DNA from: Aquila chrysaetos chrysaetos | Taxonomy: Eukaryota > Chordata > Aves > Accipitriformes > Accipitridae | Direction: 5' to 3' | DNA: 64,000 nucleotides | Assembly: GCF_900496995.4 (NCBI RefSeq) | Contig: NC_044009.1 | Coordinates: 10,014,001-10,078,000 of the forward strand | In this document: piece after piece, positions 1-13,300 of the stretch | Layout of the letters: the number at the start of each line of letters is the position of its first letter | How positions within the stretch are numbered: position 1 is the first letter of the stretch | Program-made: the position numbers and the translations under genes | Notes under the pieces: model-generated | Database searches by the model: none | The model's input: only the letters and a program-made list of their open reading frames with translations | Told to the model about the DNA's origin: nothing

Positions 1-802
1 TAGGATAGAAGAAAAATACCCACCTTTCGCCCCGCAAGACCTTCCTCTTAGCCTTTGTGGGCACAGAAACAACGTATAATCATAAGTTTGGGAAGTGGGC
101 ATGGAGACAGACAAGTCTGAAAAAAAGTACATCTCTCTCTGGAAGGCTCTGGAGTTTTAGCAGTGAGCTGAGCCTTCTTACCTCTTTGACTTGGAAAACT
201 CTTGGGATAATTTTTTACCCATCTGAAATCTAAAAAAAGCTCAAACCTCTGCCCCATCAAGAGTAAAGCTATGGCCTTCTGTTACAGGTCCTAAGACCAG
301 ACCCACTCACCCATGACCTGCTCCCAAAATCCCATCTGGGCCCTTTAGAGGTACTTTTCTTCTATTCTTCCCCTTGAGACTGTGCCACTGGGGAGGAACT
401 TTAGATTCCTAGAGATGTAGCTTAACCTACAGAATAACATTTACTTTGTTCTAATCACTTCTGAAGAATTACATGATAACCCTACCAGGAAAAGAAGCTC
501 TGAGCTGCAAAATGGAGACCCTCCAATCTGAATTATGTTAAAAAATATTTCTCTCATTCGTAACTTTTCCATACATTGAGATAGAAAACTCATTAGTCTG
601 AGCATTCCCGGGGGGGAAGTGACAGATGGACTTAATTTTCAGCTTCAGTTTCCTATTTCAGCTCACAATATGGCCACACACAAGTATTAGTGCTGGCACA
701 AAAGAGGTTGTAGAAATACACCCGAAGAACAAATGAAAAGGTGATCCCACACAATGTACCGTGAAAGTTCACCTTCTATGCCAAGTTTTCTTTCTGACTC
801 AC
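1..802 (-). other. PCNT intron 20 (partial)
   Basis: Non-coding sequence after the exon 20 donor. I found no further exon with a PCNT-like coil and usable splice sites, and no recognisable repeat. Confidence 0.6.
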
Positions 803-1379
803 CTTATGAGCTTCTTCTGCTTCAACAGCCATGGCTTTAAGTTTTTCCATATGAACAGTAGCTAGCTCTATTTTCAAATTATTTTGGGAAAGCTGAAGCT
901 CTTCAGCATGCTTTAATTTCAACATCTCTATCTCCTGAGCCAAGCATGCTTGATCCATTTTATCCTTTTCATGGAGCTGTTCTGTGTGCTGTAGCTGTAG
1001 CTTCTCAAGAGCCTGACTGTGTTCATCTCTTATATTCTGAATTTCAGATAGGTAGGACGACTCCAAGGAATCCAGATTTGATAAGTGTTTAGCCTCCAGC
1101 TCATCAATTTGTGCCTGATGCTTTGTCTGTAGTTCAGCAACACAAGCTTCAAGCTGAATCTGCTGTTTACTTTCTAGTGTAGATTTAAGTGTCTCCATTT
1201 CGGCCTGATGCTTTGACTGAAACTCAGCTGTAAGAGACAAAATTTGCTGCTTATGCTTATCCTGTAACTGCTGCCTTTGGAGTTCCAGCTCATTGACATG
1301 TTTCTTTTTCAGCTCTTGGAGAATAATCTCTTGCTCAGTTGTGAATTTCTGAGTCATAGCTTTGTGTTCCTCCATAAAC
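803..1379 (-). CDS. PCNT: PCNT exon 20, residues 1873–2065 (last exon in window)
   Basis: 577 nt, phase 2 in and phase 0 out; acceptor AATGTAG, donor AAG|GTGAGT. It encodes KFMEEHKAMTQKFTTEQEII, several ELQTKHQAQIDELEAKHLS-type heptads and SLESSYLSEIQNIRDEHSQA, all in the human order. The gene continues to the left of the window. Confidence 0.94.
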
Positions 1380-4300
1380 CTACATTATTTCCAAGAAAGT
1401 TAAGAGAACATTGTCAAAAAGGCACTTTTTTTTTTTTTTAAATAATTGAACTAATAAATAAAAATCAAAGAAAAATAAGTAGGCCTTACTCAGCCTCCAC
1501 AAATTTTACTTTATGTTTCTGTCCTGGTTTCAGCTGGGATAGAGTTAACCGTCTTCCTAGTAGCTGGTAGGGTGCTATGTTTTGAGTTCAGTATGCAAAG
1601 AATGTTGATAACACTGATGTTTTCAGTTGTTGCTAAGTAGTGTTTAGACTAATGTCAAGGATTTTTCAGCTTCTCATGCCCAACCAGCGAGAAAGCTGGA
1701 GGGGCACAAGAAGTTGGCACAGGACACAGCCAGGGCACCTGACCCAAACTGACCAACAAGGTATTCCATACCATGTGATGTCTCATATAGTATAGGAACT
1801 GGGAAGTAGGGGCAGGGAATCGCCGCTTGGGGACTAGCTGGGTGTCGGTCAGCGGGTGGTGAGCAATTGCACTGCGCATCATTTGTACATTCCAATCCTT
1901 TCATTATTGCTGTTGTCATTTTATTAGTGTTACCATTATCATTATTAGTTTCTTCTTTTCTGTTCTATTAAACTGTTATCTCAACCCACGGGTTTTGCTT
2001 CTTTTCCCGATTTTCTCCCCCATCCCACTGGGTGTGGGGGGAGTGAGTGAGCGGCTGCGTGGTGCTTAGTTGCTGGCTGGGGTTAAACCACGACAGTTTC
2101 AAATACAGAACTAATTCAAAGCAAGCCACAACGATGATTTCATAGCCACAAAATTAAAGGTTTATGCAATGTCACTTGGTAGTATCTGGTTATTACTAGG
2201 TAGACTGGCACCCCTATTAAGTTACTCACTAATACAGAGCAACATACAAACATCGTTCACTGTCTCTGTTTCAGAAAACACTGCCATATGAGAGCATCTA
2301 GGACATAGTATATACATTGTCTACATCTCAAAGCATTGTCTGCAAGTAAACAAACTGTCATAAGAAACATATCTAAAAACATCTGTTTAAGATTGAGACA
2401 TAAAACCACTGTGGAATTACATGTGGAATACTTGGGGGCTCCTCCAAACTCATCTCAGCCCTCCAAGGTCTGCTTAAAGCTTGATGCAGAAGATTTAGTA
2501 TCTAAAGTGCTGCAATTTACTGTAATCATGAACTATAGTATTTTTGGCTAGAGACACCAATAATTAAAAAGTGATTGGTTATTTAAAGGCTAAGTTCCTG
2601 CTTTCAGTGTTTTCTTACTGCAATTATTTCCCCAATCTTGTTCTGTGAGCCTATGTTTGGGGAAGAAAGAAGGGATAAATTTGAAACAGTGCATGCAAAT
2701 ACAGATATGTAGTTGTTTGAGTATTTCCTTTAATACACTTAAAAACAATGGGGGTAGGAAGGGGAGGAAAAATTGAGCAGTTACAACCTTCATGTCTAAC
2801 CAGAACTGAAGAATACTATATGTGGCCCATCAACCGCAGCATTCAGTGGTTAACACAAGTTTCATTCACCAGGAAAAAATTGCTCAAATGAATTTGAATT
2901 GTTTGAAAACTTTTGAATAAATTTAGAGAATTTTTCCACTTACATGTCCTGTAACACTTCCCCTCCTCCAAGGCTAGTATATGATTTTCAGCTGTGTGTT
3001 GTATTCTTAACTGTAACAGGCAGAACTTGACTGCACTTCATTTGATTTGCTAGACTAGACTAAATGCATGTACATGAAGCAAAATAAACCATAATGGACA
3101 GCATTACTGTTCCTTGGGAGAGTAAGCTTATATATGTAAAGTTAGTTGGTGCCATCAAGTGACAAACCTATATCACTACCACTCATTAAGTTTAAAATAA
3201 GAAAAAGCAACAATAACAATGACTGAACTGGTAAGTCAAAGTGCTCAAATACTCAGGACTTACTTGTTTTGTGCTTCCATAAGTTTCCGTGCACATTCTT
3301 CCTGCAGACAAAGTGTGGCCTTTTCCATTTCTTTTGCCATGAGTGCTTTGGCTGCCTGCAGGTCAGTGTCATATTGCTCCTGAGATTTCTGCATAGCCTG
3401 TGCGCTTGCTAGGCTGTCCTCTAGCTGCTGCAAGTTGTTTTGCTGCTCTTTTACCAGCTTCTCCAATTCTAGAATTTTGGCAGCTTGGTGATCTTGAAGT
3501 TGATTCATTTCAGCTTCCCGAAGTTCAAACTCCTTTTGTAAATTCTGCTTCTCATATTCCGCTTTGTTCTGCAGTTCTATACGCAACAATGATAACTTCT
3601 CTTCTGCTTGGATTCTCTGGTCCTCACTTTCACATTTCCATCTCTTCTCTTTTTCTTTGTACATAGTCTCTATTTTCTGGACTTCTTCTCTGGCTTCCCT
3701 TAATTTATTCATGTGATCCTCAGCAATTTTATATTTTACCTGTAAACAGTTATTAAAAAAAAAAATTCATAAAATACCAAAACCAAACTGAAGTGTGTGA
3801 AGTGAACATTCTCAGGCATTCAAGGTCTTGGAGAGATTAAATTCCTGCAGTGAAGTAACCCTTCCAAATAAAAGTAAGGCTGAAATGTCAATTCATAGGT
3901 ACTTGAATTCAACACATTATTAAGAATTAATTGGGGTAAGGAAGATAAGAAAAATTTAAGGCAAAATTTTAGAATTAATATGGTACTCTATGTTGTTTTC
4001 TCTTGGGGCCACTTTTCTTCATTTCAGGAGTTCAACTTATAAAGCTATGAGCACCTTAGGTATTTATATTGAGCATGATTGAAAATCCCTTTTAAATCTC
4101 TCCTTATACATGCCAGTGGTATTTTATATGCAGTGTCCAAATCCATGACAAGGGCAGTTCTCATACATAGCATAAAAGCAAAATAAAAAGCATGTAGCAT
4201 AAAAACAGAAGCCAAAGCACCAAATGATTGTTCAATGACAAAAGGCAAAAAAAGACACTGAAAATACAGTAGAGGTAAACAGGTAAACAAATAAACAGTA

Positions 4301-7300
4301 GGCTAAGGAAACAACAGGGTCATCTCTTAAAAGAAAATTAAAAGAAAGTAAGAAGTCACATGGGAGCATCAGTATAAAGTATACATTTCAGTCTTCACTT
4401 AGGTTTGTTTTGAACAAATACTTAAGCATTCATTTATGCTACAACCTAAATGAAGAGGCAGAAAAGAAAGGCAAAAAACCCAGATTTTGATTAACACACA
4501 ATCCATGAAATCTTTTGTGGGAGGCACTGGCAATAGAGAGGCAATTGAGGAAATCGGTTCACTCCGTTTCTGAGAGCGAGAGACCAGAAGGCAAACAAAA
4601 TATGTATTTCCAGGCAGAGGGTCAGCATGCGAGACAAGCTCATTTCAAACACCGCATTCTGTATATGCTTATCTTTTACCCAGCCAGCAGTGCCACAAAC
4701 AAGATAACCACGTGCAGTAAGAGTAAAGCAATAGTATCGAAAGCTTCGCTACTGGAAGCTTCAGCTGAGTCTCCGTGTTATCTACAGTCAGTCTGCAATT
4801 GTTTTCTCTGGCCTTCTCTGCCAGTTTTTAAGTCTGGAAAAGGATACACATACCTATCTCTTTAAAAAGGGAGAAAAGGAGGACTTGAAAAATAAGAGCT
4901 TCATCCATCTAATTCTCAGAAGTATTCAAATATTGGAACAAATTAAGCAATGAATTAACATCCAATCTAAGTTTATCCTCAGATGGGAGAGCTGATTTAA
5001 CAGGTAAGAGGGAAGGTGCCAGATATGGTTCTCTCAACTCCAAGATTTTGACAGTAAAGGTATAAGAGCTACACCAAAGCAAAGTAAAAGCAGAAATCTG
5101 TTGCCCAATTCTCTCTTCTTACCTCAAAAAATGGTCTGAAAAATTGTTTCTGGTTATTTGCTTTAAGAGACAGTCCTATCAAAATCAGAAATTTCTTAGA
5201 GGGAACCTGGTCAGCAGAGGGGCTTTTTCTATCTGCCACAGCACTTTCTGCTGTATTCTCCATTACCACATGACATGTCACAGTATGCAAGTGCACCATG
5301 TTACTTTTGCACCAGGACACTACAATGTGCTGCAGGGAGATGTTTAGGATGAGGAACTTTTGTACATGCCTGTATTGGAGTGGTATACATATGCTTGACC
5401 CACATCAATATAAAAGGTGGACTGGATCAACCCTTAAAGCACCTGCCGTCCCACACTATTTGAGCTCTTAAAGAAAAGTTCACCTGCAGAGAAACTAAGC
5501 GTTTAACATTAAAATGCTCTGAACTTGACTTGTATTCCAGTATTCGTGTGTATCCATGCAAGTCCATTTAAAGCTGAAGCTACTAACACTAAACTAGGCA
5601 CATTTAAAGATAAGAGCTGTTTCTATCTCCCTTGGCCTTCCCAACAGATGTGAGCTTGCCCAACTCTATACAAAACAGTATTGTAATACAAATTACCTCT
5701 TCCATTTCCTCTTTCAGATGCTTTTCATTCTGCACAGAAAAATCTTTCTGTCTAGTAATCTCTTCCTTTAAGTGCTTTATTTCTTCTGAAAGCTCTGCAA
5801 TATGCTCTTTCTCAGAGTGGAGGAGAGAGAGCTTAGCTTTGTGCTCTTCCTCCAGCACAGACACTCGCTCAGCCACCTCCATTTCAACTTGACATGCTGT
5901 GTCTCGAGCACTCTGCAGCCGCAGTTTGGTGATTTCTGAAAGGAAAAAAACAAAACAAAACAAAAAACCCAAACACAAAACGAACAATAAAATTACATTC
6001 TAGAATTTACTTTATTTTAACAGGTCCTATTAATGCACAGAAATAAATGCTGAACATAGTCAGCTGTACAGTTTATCACTAGCCTTACTAAATACAGGCC
6101 AACAAGAATCCCTTATCAGGATGATTCTGTACTCTGTTCCTCTTTCTTTATCACCACCTTTGAAATTTATCAGTATCAACACACACAGAATAATGGGGAG
6201 GGATCATGAAACCCGTGGCAGGACCTCCCTCCTATCAGCAATAGCCACAGGAGCTGACTTTCCTTTTGGGCAATGTAATGGTAGATTTATGGAAGTTTTA
6301 TCTCCTCTTCTGCACATACTATTTATATAAGGTATTTCCCAAAAAAGCAGATGGGACAAATCTCTAAACATTCTAATTTAAGCAGTTTTGATATACTGCC
6401 TAGCATTAAAAATAAATAAATAAATAAATGAAGATAAGAAATATAACTGCAAATTAAAAAAGTTGTACTGATCCTTTTAGCCAACATACAGTGGAATATA
6501 GTTATAGCCATGTGTGTTATATAGCTAACTGTAAGTTATGGATTATAAATTCAAATGTTTGTGTAGCATGCTGTGCTCCCAGAAAGAGGTTGCAGGTACA
6601 AGAACTGCCACGATCCCTTATCTGCACCTCAACAACATATGCATTTCATATTGAACCAGTACAAGGTAGTATATTTCTATTATTTACAATTCCAAGAAAA
6701 GCAACAACTGTTAAGAAACCCATGATCACATAGGAAGTCTCATTAAATTTAGCCTTAAGAGGAACTTTAACCTGAAAGCTACAGCAAAAAATGCCTATTA
6801 CAAATTCTGCTACCCATGGATACTTTCCTCTGTTCAAAAGATTCATCCCAATATGTACGCCAACTAGTAGAAAACATGGGAGGAGAAAGAAATATTTACG
6901 TTAAATAAGCAGAGCACTCTCAAACCCACAAAAGGAATGCAGGGGAAAGAGGTATGGAACATAGAACAGAAGCGGGTCTACTCCATGGAACAGACTGAGA
7001 ACTGGCCTATTTCATGTAAATACATGAGACATTTAACATCGCTGACAGACAACACTAATAAATTTTCAAATAAATATTAATTCAGGAACTCAGTGCCCTT
7101 CTAGGCACCAAGAACAGAAACGTGATCAGCTCCTTTTAGCAACTGCTCCACAGTTGTAGCAGATTTTACTACAGAATAATCAACTTCAGGTCACCACACC
7201 TTTGGAAGTGCAACTCAGCATGCCCACAGAAGTCAAAAAGCAAAGTGCTCAATGCCAGGGATTAACATATGTTAAGTGTTCCCTATAGTTTAGAGTAAAC

Positions 7301-10300
7301 TAATAACAAATTGAAAACTTCTTCAGATAAGCCTATTTACAGAAAAATATAAGCCACACAAGCACTTACTGTTTTACTTCCCAGTCTGTCAGATCATCTT
7401 ACCTTTAATATGTTCTTCTGAAAGTCGGGCACGGAGCTGCTCAAGTTCTAAACAATGCTTTCTTTTCATTTCCTCAATTTCTGTTATATATTTGTCTGAC
7501 AGATCCATCTTCATTTTCATTAGGTCCTCCTTATATTGAAGTGCAAGGGAAGATCTTAAGGAGTCTAATTCATGCCTGTGTTTTTCTTTAAGTTGTACCT
7601 CCAAACACGCAAGTTCTTCCTACATAAGAAGTGGGTTAGAAAGACATCTTCAGCTTTGAAGAAACCATGCCGAGAATCTTTCAATGAGAGCACTACAAGA
7701 ATTGCAGTATAAAGCACCTGCTTGACATGTACATATCTGGTTTCCAAAAGCCCTACTGGTTTTGCTCTGTTCCTGCCACTTCATTTGCTACTAGAGCAGC
7801 AGATCCCCTCAAGATAGATACGGTCCGGAACCATGCCACAAGGCAGATCTGAGTTTCAGCAGCTGTTTGAAAGTATAATAGAGGAGGAAGTCCCACACGC
7901 ATCTGGGCAGAGAAACTTATCAACTCTCAATGAAGAGACCCCCTTCTACACACACCACAGAACTTAGAAGTAACGATCTATGAATGCAGTTTCACACTCA
8001 GCTAGGTACAAATAGTAGCAAGAAAAAAAGGCATGACATATACATTTCTCATTTGTAACTCAAACATTTTGTGTGATTTACTAATGAAATCGAGCTCATG
8101 CTGTCTTGTATATGTCTTGTCTGCTTGTCATTCCCTCACTAAAAAAATATTGCTTTTTATAATTAACTTAAAAAATAAAAATCTAAAGCCAAAAAAAAGG
8201 AAAATTCCTTTTTGAAACTCTTAGTCAACTTCAAATAAGTTGAGCAAAGTCAAGACCTTAAATTACAAGGTACATGAAAATAGGTGTATAAATGGAAGAG
8301 GGACCAAATTAGCATCTCCACTTGAAGAGAACAGACAGCAATAAGACACAATTATTACAGAAGCTATAGAGAAGAGAAACATCATGAAATCTGCACTTGT
8401 GTGGAAGAGGTTTGATAAGCTCCTTGCTAGGCACGGGATAACCCAAAGCACACAAAATTACAGAACACTGTTTCATCTATTCTGCTAGACTGAGAACTAT
8501 TTAAAGTTGATAATTTACAATATACTTGTCAAAAATAATTAAGCCTTAATAAATGACTCAAAGTAACTAACTTTGCTAAGAGCTAGGAATCAGACATCAA
8601 TTTTCATACAGGTCATGTAATGAACAGTAGAACTTTGATATATTAAAAATCCTACCTGATGTTGTTCCAGCTGTTGATTTAGCTGGCCAAGTGCATCCCT
8701 ACTCTCTTTCTCAGCATTCTCTTCAAAAACTGCAACAGAAGAACTGAGAAAAGGATTTTAAAGTTTAGTTTGTGACATGTTACAATCTTAGGTTAAACAA
8801 ACTTGCTGACTTACCATGTAGTACTGAAAGTACTACAGAGCAAATATAACAACTGCTCAGGACTACGCACTCGTGACTTCCGTCGCTAGGTTTCTAACTA
8901 CAGATCACCTAACGCTCAATCCCAATATGTTTAGAGGCTAACATCATCTTTTATATATATATTAAAAAAAAAAGCATGCTGTCATAACATGAGATGAAAG
9001 GAAAAAGAATAGATCACCTGATGTCCCCTGCTTGATCTTGACTCACTACCAACTCTGACAGTGAATATTCCTTCAGTTCTTGCAGTCTCTGATGCAGCAA
9101 AGTCAATTCTTCTCTGTAGTTTTCTTCAGCAACTCTTAACTTCTTTTCAAAATAAAGTCTCAGTTGTTCCAGTTCAGTTTCATGCTCACTTTTTCTTTGC
9201 TGACGCTGCTGTTCAAATTCTTGTTTTAAGCGCTCTATTTCTTCCACCCGTGATGCACGAGCCAGGAGCTGCTCTTTTAGCTCTAGAATGGAGGCAAAAC
9301 CAACACAAGTACTCAGAAGTACGTATCTTTAGGCTAAGTCATTCTGTGAAGAACAGCAATATTTTAGTTGTTGAGCAAGCAATAAAATGTTATCCCACAA
9401 GCTACGTAAGAAAACGAACTTCTGAAAGACAAAACATTCCTTCCTTAGAAGACAGCAAAACCATGTTCTCCATTTACACTGCATTCAGAGAAACTATCCT
9501 CATGACAAAAATCAAAACTACCAGCAGACTGGTAGCCCTCCTCGTTTCCTTGTGCTTCAGGTCTCGACTAGTAGCATGCAGAGTCCTGCAATACTGCTTA
9601 ACCTTCACATCTGATTGTTGTAGCAACCAGAAGCAATAATTTAGTCAAGAACATTTAATTTGCTCTAGGGAAAACTACCCAACAAAAAAAAAAAACCACC
9701 ACTTTAGCACAAACTACACAGAAAAACAAAATCACAAGAAAGAAAAAATAAAATCAGTTCATGATTACTTTAGTGATGGTTTGGCTATCCATCATTAGCT
9801 CAAACAGAGGCTAAATTCACTGAATTAAAAAGAACCTTCGAAACAAAAAAGAAAAAAAAGAAAAAAACAGAATGCAGTAGAAAACAGCAATCAAGGCTGG
9901 TTCGGCAAGCTACCCTCCTTTTAGGGAGTGAGGACAATGGCCAGCATTGCAGTGTATTCATGAACTCTGAGAGCTTTCTTCCTCACATTCTGTATTAAAG
10001 AAGCAGTAATGTATCAGGAAGTTAACAGGTAGGAAAAAAAGGACAAAAATCATGAGAGGGAATTAAAAAAGTTTCCCAGACAGCTCAACTTCCCAGATGA
10101 CTTAAGTTAGCTGAATCCCCACAGAATCAACTGAAGATGGAACTGCATTTCAAGAAGAAAGAACTTGGAGACAAGCAGCTGCTTATGTTATACAAGAAGA
10201 GAAACTTCAGAAACATTTATGGAAACAGAGGATGCCACCCAGGAAGCAAGACAGCTGATTGTCACAGTGTGGTTTTGTGTAGCAAACCAGAAAATGCACA

Positions 10301-13300
10301 CTTTGCATGAAAAATTCTCACAATGAACATGCAAACGGAAAGAATAAGAGAACTAAGTACATGGCTCAAGTTTGCTTCCAAAGGGAGCAGTTGCCAAGCA
10401 CGGGGACTAGAGGAATCAAGTGACAAGCAGGGACTTAGTAACACCACCAATGAGATAGGCAAGGGAAGTCCAATGTGGCACAGGTAGGTAGGTTTTGCCT
10501 AACCAGCAAAGTCTGCTGGCACAAAATTAACCCAGAAAAGCGTTTAACAGTTTTGAACTGGCATGTCATTCTTAGGTCAGAGCAGCGATCCCATCATCCA
10601 GCTGCTGTTTTGAATCTGCCACCATGAGTCCTCAAATCAATTCAAATGCATTGTCAAATGATCACTCAAGTGAAGAAAAGCAGAGTACAACAAAACACCT
10701 TTAAGATCTCACACACCAAAAGAGATATCCTCACCTGGACCACGGGCTTGCATTTTGGTCTCACCATCTCAAGCAAAATGAAGAAACAGAAAGAGTCCAA
10801 AGAATGGGAATGTGAGTGATTAGAAACATGGAAAGACATTTGAAAGGTTAATAAAGATTAGGGCTACAGAGAGGAAATACAAGAATTCCAGCAAATACTA
10901 TAAAGTGCTATCTTCTATAATTCTGTAGGATCAAAAGAGAGATCTGAAAAAGTCAAGGTAAAGTCTGAGTAAATTGAATAATTTTTCTATTTATGACCAA
11001 AAACCAACAAAAACACCCCACCCTCACAAAACACTATTATACTTCAAAAGCTATTTACAGCCATATTATTCAGAAAATCTGAAATTGTATTTGAAGTATA
11101 TTACATTTGCCATTTGTTTTAACTACCTCAGCAGAAGTAAAGAACACCACCTAATATTACAGTCTCAATACAAGGTGAAAACACACATTGACAAGGTTAA
11201 CATCATGGTCTCTAGCTTTTTTATTTTTCAAAAATGTCTTCTTTCCTGTATTATACATCTGTTTGCGCGCACACATCTGAGACATGTTCTACTTGATTTC
11301 AACCAAAGATGTGCATCATCTCCGATCACTACACTGTAAAGCTGACTGTTTTGTTTAACACACCTAAATCTTGACACAGAAATCTTAAGACATATAAAGC
11401 ATACAATGTCAGATTTCATCCAGTCATTATTTTCTCTCAGGCTTTAAAACTTTTTCATAACTTTAATGCAGATATACATAGGACTAATTTAAAAAAACAA
11501 AACAAGACAAAAAAAACCCAAACACCACCACCAAACTGAAGAACAAAAACCTCAAAACTGTTCATGTTTAATTGCTGTGCACAATGTTTTCCTTTTTTTT
11601 TTTTTTTTTTGCTTTTAGGTTTAGGGGATTTGTTTATTTTTTAAATAGAAGCATTATGGAAAAAGGAGGTTATTTTTAGCCTTATAGGGAAACAACATTA
11701 CCATTCATTCTGATTTCAGAAGTATCACCTGAATATTTTTATTTCATTTTAAAAATAAAGATATCTTTAACCCGGGGCTTTTCTATATTTAAGAATTAAA
11801 AGTCTTTCAGAAGATGATAAATCCCCATGTTGAGTGTCAATGAAAAAGCATTTTATTTAACTCGCCTCAAAACTGAAAGGGGAAAAAAAAGCCATTTCTA
11901 CCTCAAGATATAACCTAATCAGAGTCTTAAAATATTTCTCCCCTTTTTTTTTTTTTAAGCAGACTGATCTCTTATCTCCAAATAAAAGAAAATGGCCACA
12001 ATAAACCACTCAAAGTCATAAACTAAGCAGTGAGCTTTACTGTCTACCTACAATTAACAGTTTTCTCAACTGAATTCACACCTGCTTCCATACCGAATAC
12101 AAATAGGAGCATGTTATTGCATTGACCAGCATTTTCTCCACTTCTTAACTACATTATACTGAATTTGACATTGCAATGAAAGATGTTTGGTTTTCACTAA
12201 AGATTTTTATAGTGTGCAGGAACAGAGTGGGAAGGGAAAGGAAAACAACAGGAGTGAGCTTTTCCCCACAGCCATACCATGCTTTTTGACATTGCAGAAC
12301 CAACTAATCATCTGACACTGACTCACCTCTCACTGCCAAAACAGATCACTAGGGTACAACCCGCTGACAATGCTATGACCTACCTGTGTGTTTCTGGTAC
12401 ACGATTAAAAATATTTCATGTCAATAATGCATACTTCTATATGAAGAGGAGGCAAAAAAATAAAACACATCAGTTTTGAACATACCACTTAGGTCTTGTC
12501 GATTTGCTCGTGTACTGTCAAGCTGAGACCAAAGCTGCCTGATTTCTTCTTGCGACTGAGTCTTGAGTTCTTCATGCATGACCTGAAGTTTCTCCAGCTA
12601 TGGGAGACATGTTAAAAAACAAAAAACCCAACTTTTAAAAACAATTTTGTTCTAATTTCTTATTTTATATGCAACAGACAATTCTGTGAGAAATAGGTGG
12701 AAACAGTGACAACCAGACTCTCAGCTCATGACCCAGGCTATCAGAGATACTGAGTGGCACTTAACTGTTAGACCCACTCCTTAAAGAGAGGTATTTGTTC
12801 CTGATGCCATATTTATCATCACTGGCAAAAACAAAGTATTAGTTAGATAAAAACAAAACACAAGAACCAGAAAATTAAGCGTATAAATACAGAGGAAGAA
12901 ACAGCATCAAATGGCAAAGGCAACTGCATCCAAAAGATTTTGAACCACTATAGAAAATCCCAAAGCATTTACCTGCTTCATGAGATGCATCTTAGTTTTT
13001 CAATAAAATCCCTAAATACAAACAAGTCACCCAAATGATATGTATATGGTCTAGTTTTTGTTTATATATAAAGTAATCAACCACTCTAAATGAGTAAAGA
13101 AATCTTATCTACCTCCTTCTGGAGATTCTGTTCTTTTTCTTGACTCTTCATCTTCATATCTTCTAGGAGTTGGTTATGTTCAGTCTGAAGCTGTTCTTGT
13201 AATTTTATAATGGCTACCTGGTGCTGCTTTTCCAATTCTATACATTTTACTAAAATTAAAAATGAGTTCTGTTACACCATCATCCTGATTACTCAATAAC

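Noticed and set aside
9061..9639. 192-codon plus-strand frame
   Set aside because: It is the antisense of PCNT exon 15 and part of an intron.
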